Shown here in pieces: positions 8,319 through 14,244 of a DNA stretch of 45,163 nt (position 1 is the stretch's first letter; each line of letters begins with the position of its first letter). The translations under genes and the position numbers were made by a program. The notes under the pieces are model-generated. The model ran no database searches. It worked only from the letters and a program-made list of their open reading frames with translations, and was not told the DNA's origin. This stretch comes from Actinomadura harenae (lineage in GTDB: Bacteria; Actinomycetota; Actinomycetes; Streptosporangiales; Streptosporangiaceae), in assembly GCF_003696215.1 (NCBI RefSeq), contig NZ_RFFG01000066.1, positions 1 through 45,163 of the forward strand, read 5' to 3'.

Positions 8319-9254
8319 ATGCGCCGTTCCACCCTCGCGCTCGCCGCCGCCGCGGCCGTCGCCGCGCCCGCCCTGCTGAACGCCCGCCGCGGCGAGACGG
8401 TCCCCATGGATGCCCGGACCAGGCAGGACGCGCCCGGAACGTTCGTCCGGCTCCGCCACGGCACCACCCACGTCATGGTCGACGGCCCGGAAACGGGCGA
8501 GCCGATCCTGTTCGTCCCCGGAGCGACGCTCTCCCTCTGGGTATGGGACGGCCTCGTCGAGCGCCTCGCGCGGGCCGGATACCGGACGATCCGCTTCGAC
8601 CGCTACGGCATCGGCTTCAGCGACCGTCCGGACGTCGAGCAGAACCAGGCGCTGTTCGAGGACCAGATGCTCGACCTGCTCGACGCGCTCGGCGTCGACC
8701 GTCCGGTCACCCTCGTCGCGCTCGCCTTCGGCGGCCCGGTCGCGGCCGAGTTCGCCGTCCACCACCCGGGCCGGGTCGCCGGCGTCTGCCTCGTCTCGCC
8801 GGACGGGTTCGCCACCCCGCTCAACCTCGGCCTGCGCCTGTCCCTGCTGCCCGGGATCGGCCTGCCGTTCTTCCGGCTGACCGGGAACCGCGCGCTGAGG
8901 TCCCGCCTGCCCGGCTACTCCCGCGACCCGCGCGTCGTCTCCCGCGTCCGGGCGCGGCTCCTGCCCGAACTGCGCTACGAGGGCTTCAAGCGCAGCCTGC
9001 ACTCGGCGATCCGCAACGTCCCGATCCACGGCGCCGAGTACCTGTACCGGTTCCTGGACGCGGGCGACATCCCCCTCCAGGTCGTGTGGGGACGCCAGGA
9101 CCCCGTCACTCCGATGCCGCCCGAGCCCGTCGTGCGCTCCGTCTTCTCCGGGGCCGACGTCCGCCTGCTCGACGGCGTCGGCCACCTGCCGCACTTCGAA
9201 CGTCCCGACGAGACCGCCGGGATCGTCCTGGAGTTCGTCCGGGGGCTCAGGTGA
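8319..9254 (+). CDS. alpha/beta hydrolase-fold protein lacking the nucleophile
   Basis: 311 aa; AAGGAG at 8303-8308. The hydrophobic N-terminus (RRSTLALAAAAAVAAPALL) suggests a signal anchor or signal peptide. The fold is clear: oxyanion region LFVPGATLSLWVWD, FDRYGIGFSDRP, a late-strand Asp in VVWGRQDPVTPMPP and the catalytic-type His in GVGHLPHFE. At the nucleophile elbow, where homologues read G-x-S-x-G, this protein reads L-A-F-G-G with Ala136 (codon GCC 8724-8726). The catalytic Ser is therefore absent while Asp and His persist. It may be a ligand-binding pseudoenzyme or use another residue. It is probably repressed by the adjacent TetR. The stop overlaps the convergent aldehyde dehydrogenase by 8 bp. 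Confidence 0.88.
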   Translation: MRRSTLALAAAAAVAAPALLNARRGETVPMDARTRQDAPGTFVRLRHGTTHVMVDGPETGEPILFVPGATLSLWVWDGLVERLARAGYRTIRFDRYGIGFSDRPDVEQNQALFEDQMLDLLDALGVDRPVTLVALAFGGPVAAEFAVHHPGRVAGVCLVSPDGFATPLNLGLRLSLLPGIGLPFFRLTGNRALRSRLPGYSRDPRVVSRVRARLLPELRYEGFKRSLHSAIRNVPIHGAEYLYRFLDAGDIPLQVVWGRQDPVTPMPPEPVVRSVFSGADVRLLDGVGHLPHFERPDETAGIVLEFVRGLR

Positions 9255-10638
9255 ACGCCCTGACCAGGCGTTCCTTGAGCGCGGTGAAGGGCGGGTAGAC
9301 GACCCGCATCGTGTCGGGGGAGAGCGGCTTGTCGAGCACGGCCTTCGCGTGGCTGAACGTCTCGAACGAGCGGTGCCCGTGGTAGGCGCCCATCCCGCTC
9401 TCCCCGACGCCGCCGAACGGCAGCCCCGGGACGGTCAGGTGCGCGTTCGGCAGCCCGAACCCGACCGCGCCGGACGACGTCTCGGTGAGCACCCGCCGCC
9501 TTGTCACCGGGTCGTTCGTGAACGCGTACAGGGCGAGCGGCTTGTCCCGCCCGTTGACGAACGCGAGCGCCGCGTCCAGGTCCGGGACGCGCAGGACCGG
9601 CAGGATCGGCCCGAAGATCTCCTCGGCCATCACCGGCGCGTCCTCCGCGACGTCGGCGAGGACGGTCGGCGCGATGTACCGCGTCTCCTTGTCGTACTCG
9701 CCGCCGACCACGGCCCGTCCGCCGGGCAGGAGCGCGGTGAGGCGGTCGAAGTGGCGCTCGTTGACGATCCGCCCGTAGTCCGGGCTGCGGGACGGGTCGT
9801 CCCCGTACATCGCGCGGACCGCGTCCGCGAGCCGCCGTTCGAGTTCGTCCGCCGTCCCGTCGCCCACGGCGAGGACGTAGTCGGGCGCGGTGCAGCTCTG
9901 CCCCGCGTTGAAGAACTTGCCCCAGGCGAGCCGCCGGGCCGTCGCCGCCAGGTCGACGCCGGGGTCGACGATCGCCGGGCTCTTCCCGCCGAGTTCGAGC
10001 GTGACCGGCGTGAGGTGCTCGGCGGCGGCCCGCATGACGATCCGTCCGACGTGCCCGTTGCCGGTGTAGAAGACGTGGTCGAACCGCTGCTCCAGCAGCG
10101 CGGTCGTCTCCCCGACCCCGCCCTCCACGACGGTGACCGCCTGGTCGTCCAGGTGCTCCGGGATCAGCCGGGCGAGCGCCGCCGACGTGGCGGGCGCCAG
10201 CTCGCTCGGCTTGAGCACGACGCAGTTCCCGGCCGCCAGCGCGCCCACCATCGGCGCCAGCGCCAGCATCACCGGGTAGTTCCACGGGCTGATGACGAGG
10301 ACGACGCCGAGGGGCTCGCGCACCGTCCGGGCGCGCGCGGGCATCAGCGAGCGCGGCACCCCGACCCGCTCCGGCCGCGTCCACCGCTCCAGGTGCCGCA
10401 GCGCGTGGTCGATCTCGTTGACGACGAACCCCAGCTCGGAGGCGTAGGACTCGACCGCGTTCTTGCCGAGGTCGGCGCGCAGCGCCTCGGCGAGCTCCGC
10501 CTCCCTCTCGGTCAGCAGCGCGCGCAGGCCGCGCAGCCGCTCCCGCCGCCACGCGAGCGGCTTCGTCCGCCCGCTCCGGAACGTTCCGCGCAACCGCTCG
10601 ACGGTCTCCGCCGCCGTCTCGACCGTGTCCGCGCTCAT
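9247..10638 (-). CDS. aldehyde dehydrogenase (class 3/coniferyl-aldehyde type)
   Basis: 463 aa; ATG at 10638 chosen because AAGGAGGT precedes it. NAD(P)-dependent oxidation of an aldehyde to an acid. Key residues are present: SPWNYP (Asn120), the general base Glu215 in TLELGGKSP and the nucleophile Cys249 in FNAGQSCTAPDY. Length, the lack of the N-terminal strand of class 1/2 enzymes and the C-terminal GMGAYHGHRSFETFSHAKAVLDK segment fit the ALDH3 group, which favours aromatic or medium-chain aldehydes. It is divergent from a TetR gene with a perfect 20-bp palindrome between them, so it is probably substrate-induced. Confidence 0.92.
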   Translation of the reverse strand: MSADTVETAAETVERLRGTFRSGRTKPLAWRRERLRGLRALLTEREAELAEALRADLGKNAVESYASELGFVVNEIDHALRHLERWTRPERVGVPRSLMPARARTVREPLGVVLVISPWNYPVMLALAPMVGALAAGNCVVLKPSELAPATSAALARLIPEHLDDQAVTVVEGGVGETTALLEQRFDHVFYTGNGHVGRIVMRAAAEHLTPVTLELGGKSPAIVDPGVDLAATARRLAWGKFFNAGQSCTAPDYVLAVGDGTADELERRLADAVRAMYGDDPSRSPDYGRIVNERHFDRLTALLPGGRAVVGGEYDKETRYIAPTVLADVAEDAPVMAEEIFGPILPVLRVPDLDAALAFVNGRDKPLALYAFTNDPVTRRRVLTETSSGAVGFGLPNAHLTVPGLPFGGVGESGMGAYHGHRSFETFSHAKAVLDKPLSPDTMRVVYPPFTALKERLVRAFT

Positions 10639-10707
10639 CCCCGATGACCTCCTTCTGGAACGCGACGTGGCGCGCTCCTTCCAAGGACGGTAGCCCGCGA
10701 CACGAGC

Positions 10708-10727
10708 GCAACGCAACGTTGCGTTGC
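10708..10727. promoter_or_regulatory. perfect 20-bp palindromic operator
   Basis: GCAACGCAACGTTGCGTTGC is its own reverse complement. It lies just upstream of the -10 of the tetR at 10742 and 70 bp before the divergent aldehyde dehydrogenase start. It is the likely binding site of that TetR. Confidence 0.85.
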
Positions 10728-10729
10728 AC

Positions 10730-10741
10730 TAGGGTGGCGGC
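10730..10741 (+). promoter_or_regulatory. -10 element of leaderless tetR mRNA
   Basis: TAGGGT (10730-10735) ends seven bases before the A of ATG 10742. This places the transcription start on the start codon, and no Shine-Dalgarno sequence is present. Confidence 0.55.
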
Positions 10742-11293
10742 ATGAGCGGACCCCGGAAGCGGCGCGAGATCTTCGACGCGGCCCTGCGCGACCTGGCCGC
10801 ACGCGGTTTCGACGCCCTGACGATCGAGGGCGTCGCCGCGCGCGCCGGGGTGAACAAGACCACGATCTACCGCTGGTGGCCGTCCAAGGCCGCGCTGCTC
10901 GGCGCCGCGCTCGTCGACGCGCCGCTGCTCGACCTGCCCATGCCCGACACCGGGACGCTGCGCGGCGACCTGACCGCGCTCGTCGGCGGCCTCGTCCGGC
11001 TCGTCACCGGGGACGAGGCGGGCGGCGCGGCCCGGGCGGCGCTCGCCGCCGCCGCCGGCAACCCCGAGCTGGCCGCGCACTTCCGGACGTTCTTCGCCGA
11101 TCGCCTGGCCCGCGAGCAGGCGATCGTCGACCGCGCCGTCCGGCGCGGCGAGCTGCCGCCCGGTGCCGACACGATGCTGATGATGGACCTGCTCGCGGGC
11201 GCGGTCTGGACGCGCGCGGCGTTCCGGGGCGAACCACTGACGCCGGACTTCCCCGCGCGCGTCGTCTCCGCCGTCCTGGACGGCCTGTCCTGA
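10742..11293 (+). CDS. TetR family transcriptional regulator
   Basis: 183 aa. The DNA-binding domain is KRREIFDAALRDLAARGFDALTIEGVAARAGVNKTTIYRWWPSKAALL, with the NKTTIYRWW signature. The C-terminal part (PDTGTLRGDLTALVGGLVRL...) matches the common TetR_C_11-like ligand domain. Start is the ATG at 10742, apparently leaderless. The operator palindrome overlaps its promoter, so autorepression is expected, along with control of the divergent aldehyde dehydrogenase. Its 3' end is 4 bp from the stop of the convergent second aldehyde dehydrogenase. Confidence 0.92.
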   Translation: MSGPRKRREIFDAALRDLAARGFDALTIEGVAARAGVNKTTIYRWWPSKAALLGAALVDAPLLDLPMPDTGTLRGDLTALVGGLVRLVTGDEAGGAARAALAAAAGNPELAAHFRTFFADRLAREQAIVDRAVRRGELPPGADTMLMMDLLAGAVWTRAAFRGEPLTPDFPARVVSAVLDGLS

Positions 11294-11297
11294 CCGG

Positions 11298-12749
11298 TCA
11301 GGACTCGATCAGGCACGCCTTCTCGCGCGTGTACGCCAGGACGGAGTCGTGCCCGTACCCGCTGTCCTTCACGCCCTCCAGCGGGAACACGACCTTGCGG
11401 AACGTGTTGACCCACACCGTCCCGGTCTCCAGGCGGCGGAACATGCGCTGCGCCGTGCCGAGGTCCCGCGTCCACACCCCGGCCGCCAGCCCGTAGGACG
11501 AGTCGTTGGCGATCGCGACCGCCTCGTCCTCGGTGTCGAACGGCAGCACGACCGCGACCGGCCCGAAGATCTCCTCCTGGCAGATCCGCAGGCCGTTGTC
11601 CCCGGTCGCGAACAGCGTCGGCTCGACCCAGTAGCCGCCCGCCAGCCGCTCGTCCCCGACGGCCTCGGCGCCCGAGCGCCCGCCGAACACCAGCTCGGCG
11701 CCCTCCTTCTGCCCGATCTCCAGGTAGGACGTGACGCGGTCGAACTGCTCCCGCGACACGATCGGCCCCATGGTCGTCTCCGCCGACATCGGGTCGCCGA
11801 GCCGGACCGTCGCCGCGACCGCCCGCATCCGGTGCAGCATCTCGTCGTAGACCGGACGCTGGATCAGGACGCGCGAGCCGCCGTAGCAGATCTGCCCCGC
11901 GTTGGCCGTGAAGATCGCCTGCGTGGTGACGCCGACGGCGGCCTTGTCCAGGTCGGCGTCCGCGAACACGATGTTCGGCGACTTGCCGCCGAGTTCGAGC
12001 GCGAGCGGCTTCAGCGCGTCCGCCGACGCCCGGGTGATGATCTTCGCCGTCTCCACCGACCCGGTCAGGCTGATCTTGTTGACCCCGCGGTGCCGGACGA
12101 GCGGGTCGCCGGCCTCCTCGCCGAGCCCCGACACGACGTTCAGCGTCCCGGCGGGCAGGACGTCCTTCAGCAGCTCGGCCAGCCGCAGCGACGACACGGT
12201 CGCCTGCTCGGCCGGCTTGATGATCACCGTGTTCCCGGCCGCCAGCGCGAACGCCGCCTTCGCCGAGAACGTCGAGATGGGGGAGTTCCACGGGATGATC
12301 CCGAGCGTCACCCCGTACGGCTCGCGCCGCGTCATCCCGAGGCTCCCGGGGCCGAAGTCGACCGTCCGTCCCTCGACGGCGGCGGCGCACTCGGCGGCGG
12401 CGTTCGTCCACAGATAGGTCATGCCGGGCAGGTCGCGCTTGGCGGTCTCGCTGATCGTCCGGCCGTTGTCCCGGGTCTCCAGCTCGGCCAGCTCCCGCGC
12501 GTGCTCGGCGAACACCCCGGCGACCTTCCGCAGGTAGTGCGCGCGTCCGGCCGCGGGCATCCCCGACCACCGGGGGAACGCCGCGCGCGCCGCGGCGACG
12601 GCGGCGTCCGCGTCCTTCGCCCCGCTCCGCGGGATCCGCGCCCAGACCTCACCCGTCGCCGGGTCCACGCTGTCGAGCGTCCTGCCGCCCTCCGCCGCCC
12701 GCAGCTCGCCGCCGATCAGGTTCCGGTACTCCTGCAGCCCGTCAGCCAT
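11298..12749 (-). CDS. aldehyde dehydrogenase (betaine/phenylacetaldehyde type)
   Basis: 483 aa; the ATG at 12749 has AAGGGA upstream. The in-frame ATG at 12779 lies inside a palindrome and is less likely. All catalytic elements are present: IIPWNSP (Asn155), Glu252 in ALELGGKSP and Cys288 in NAGQICYGGSR, plus QEEIFGPV. Full length and the C-terminal GVKDSGYGHDSVLAYTREKACLIE put it in the large NAD-dependent ALDH class 1/2 family. The natural aldehyde is unknown. It is only about 25% like the first aldehyde dehydrogenase by eye, so the pair is not a recent duplication. A 14-bp palindrome lies just upstream. Confidence 0.93.
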   Translation of the reverse strand: MADGLQEYRNLIGGELRAAEGGRTLDSVDPATGEVWARIPRSGAKDADAAVAAARAAFPRWSGMPAAGRAHYLRKVAGVFAEHARELAELETRDNGRTISETAKRDLPGMTYLWTNAAAECAAAVEGRTVDFGPGSLGMTRREPYGVTLGIIPWNSPISTFSAKAAFALAAGNTVIIKPAEQATVSSLRLAELLKDVLPAGTLNVVSGLGEEAGDPLVRHRGVNKISLTGSVETAKIITRASADALKPLALELGGKSPNIVFADADLDKAAVGVTTQAIFTANAGQICYGGSRVLIQRPVYDEMLHRMRAVAATVRLGDPMSAETTMGPIVSREQFDRVTSYLEIGQKEGAELVFGGRSGAEAVGDERLAGGYWVEPTLFATGDNGLRICQEEIFGPVAVVLPFDTEDEAVAIANDSSYGLAAGVWTRDLGTAQRMFRRLETGTVWVNTFRKVVFPLEGVKDSGYGHDSVLAYTREKACLIES

Positions 12750-12776
12750 CGCCGTCCCTTCGGTTCGTCCGGCAAA

Positions 12777-12790
12777 CAAGCGTACGCTTG
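12777..12790. promoter_or_regulatory. 14-bp palindrome upstream of aldehyde dehydrogenase
   Basis: CAAGCGTACGCTTG is a perfect palindrome 28 bp before the start codon. It has the size and symmetry of a TetR-type operator but differs from the two other operator types in the window, and no regulator gene adjoins it. The regulator is probably encoded elsewhere. Confidence 0.7.
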
Positions 12791-12807
12791 GTAGCGCGCG
12801 GACGAAA

Positions 12808-12849
12808 GGCCGGTGCGGACCCCCTGGAACCCAGGGGTCCGCACCGGCC
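12808..12849 (-). terminator. long hairpin terminator after the VOC gene
   Basis: A 16-bp perfect stem (12808-12823 with 12834-12849) and a 10-nt loop lie 12 bp beyond the VOC stop. On the minus strand it is followed by TTTCG, a short T-run. It separates the VOC gene from the downstream aldehyde dehydrogenase. Confidence 0.8.
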
Positions 12850-12861
12850 CGTCCAAGGGGA

Positions 12862-13218
12862 TCAGCTCGCGATGCAGAAGGGGTGGCCCGCCGGGTCGAT
12901 CAGCACGATCCACTGCCCGTCGCCCGGCTGCGACTCGGGACGCTCCGCGCCCAGCTTCACCAGCTCGTCCGCCGCCGCCTCCATGTCGGCGACGCCGAAG
13001 TCCAGGTGCGCCTGCTTCGCGGGGCTCGGCCACGCCGGGGCCTCGTACCCCTCGATCCGCTGGAACCCCAGCTGCGGCCCGGACCCGTCGCCCAGGTAGA
13101 CGAGGTCGTCGTCGCTGTAGGTGATCTCCCAGCCGGTGGCCTTCCGGTAGAAGGCGGCCAGGGCGGCGGGGTCGGCGCAGTCGAGGATGACCGTGCCGAC
13201 CTGCTTGAGGACGGACAT
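12862..13218 (-). CDS. VOC (glyoxalase/bleomycin-resistance fold) protein
   Basis: 118 aa; the ATG at 13218 has TAGGAG upstream. Two beta-alpha-beta-beta-beta modules are visible: VGTVILDCADPAALAAFYRKATGWEI... and AHLDFGVADMEAAADELVKLGAE...WIVLIDPAGHPFCIA. The closing DPAGHPFC motif is typical of the PhnB/glyoxalase-like subgroup. Such proteins bind metal or small hydrophobic ligands; the substrate is unknown. It is divergent from the AraC regulator with 123 bp between starts, the usual target/regulator layout. Confidence 0.88.
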   Translation of the reverse strand: MSVLKQVGTVILDCADPAALAAFYRKATGWEITYSDDDLVYLGDGSGPQLGFQRIEGYEAPAWPSPAKQAHLDFGVADMEAAADELVKLGAERPESQPGDGQWIVLIDPAGHPFCIAS

Positions 13219-13341
13219 GACAAGAACTCCTAGAATCGAACACCAGAACGAACCGCGGGGTCGAGTGCCCCGCGTCCGACCAGCCTGCCGACCCCGGCGG
13301 CGTCCGTCTTGAACATCCTTGCGCGCCGAAACGAACAGAAG

Positions 13342-14151
13342 ATGCTCACCACCGTCCCCCTCGCGAACCGCCCCGACTTCACCGTCAGCGCCGTGACCTG
13401 CCGCTCCGACCACACGCGCTGGTCGCCCGCCGAGACCTACGACGCCTACCGGCTCGTCCTCGTCCGCACCGGCCGGTTCCGCCGCCGCGCGTCCGGCGAC
13501 CACACCGACCTGGACACGACCCGCGCCTACGTCGGCGCCCCGTCCGACGAGGAGCAGTTCGCGCACCCGTCCGGCGGCGACGTCTGCACGTCCATCACCG
13601 TCGCCCCGCACCTCTGGCACGCCCTCGCCGGCGACGCCGCGACCCCCGACCGCCACAGCCTCTACGTCGACGCGCCCGTCGACCTCGCCCACCGCCGCGT
13701 CCTCGCCTCCGCCCGCGCCGGCGACGTCGACTACGCCCTCTGCGAGGACCTCCTCGCCCTCCTCGCCGCCGCCGTCCGCGACACCGTGGACGCCCCCACC
13801 CCGTCCCGCCCGCGACCCCGCGCCGCCGACCGCGCCCTCGTCGCCGCCGCCCGCGACGCCATCCTCGAGGACCACCCCGCGTCCGGCACGCTCGTCTCCC
13901 TGGCCGACCTCCTGGACGCGTCCCCCTACCGCCTCAGCCGGGCCTTCCCCCGCGAACTCGGCGTCACCATCACCCGCTTCCGCCACCGCGTCCGCCTGGC
14001 CCGCGCCCTCGACCGCCTCGAATCCGGCGAGACCGACCTCGCCGCCCTCGCCGCCGACCTCGGCTACGCCGACCAGCCCCACCTCACCCGCACCGCCCGC
14101 GACCACCTGGGCCAAACCCCCACGACCCTCCGCCGCCTCCTCACCCCGTGA
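13342..14151 (+). CDS. AraC family transcriptional regulator
   Basis: 269 aa from ATG 13342; a TTG at 13309 would add 11 residues. Neither has a good ribosome-binding site. The N-terminal half is a cupin-like sensing domain (DAYRLVLVRTGRFRRRASGD..., YVGAPSDEEQFAHPSGGD). The C-terminal 100 residues are the double helix-turn-helix: VSLADLLDASPYRLSRAFPRELGVTITRFRHRVRLARALDRLESGETDLAALAADLGYADQPHLTRTARDHLG. The ligand is unknown. It probably regulates the divergent VOC gene. Confidence 0.9.
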   Translation: MLTTVPLANRPDFTVSAVTCRSDHTRWSPAETYDAYRLVLVRTGRFRRRASGDHTDLDTTRAYVGAPSDEEQFAHPSGGDVCTSITVAPHLWHALAGDAATPDRHSLYVDAPVDLAHRRVLASARAGDVDYALCEDLLALLAAAVRDTVDAPTPSRPRPRAADRALVAAARDAILEDHPASGTLVSLADLLDASPYRLSRAFPRELGVTITRFRHRVRLARALDRLESGETDLAALAADLGYADQPHLTRTARDHLGQTPTTLRRLLTP

Positions 14152-14163
14152 GGAAACGCGCAA

Positions 14164-14240
14164 TGCCGCGCCCCCTCGGGTGAGGCGGGGGCGCGGCACT
14201 GCGGGGGAGCGGCACTGCGGGGAGCGGCACTGCGGGGGAG
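14164..14240. terminator. hairpin plus three short direct repeats at convergent gene ends
   Basis: A 12-bp stem, TGCCGCGCCCCC (14164-14175) with GGGGGCGCGGCA (14187-14198), is followed by three near-identical units of CGGCACTGCGGGG(G)AG at 14194-14209, 14210-14224 and 14225-14240. The segment lies between the araC stop and the HelD-like stop. The hairpin probably terminates both transcripts; the repeats start within its 3' arm. Confidence 0.65.
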
Positions 14241-14244
14241 CGGG

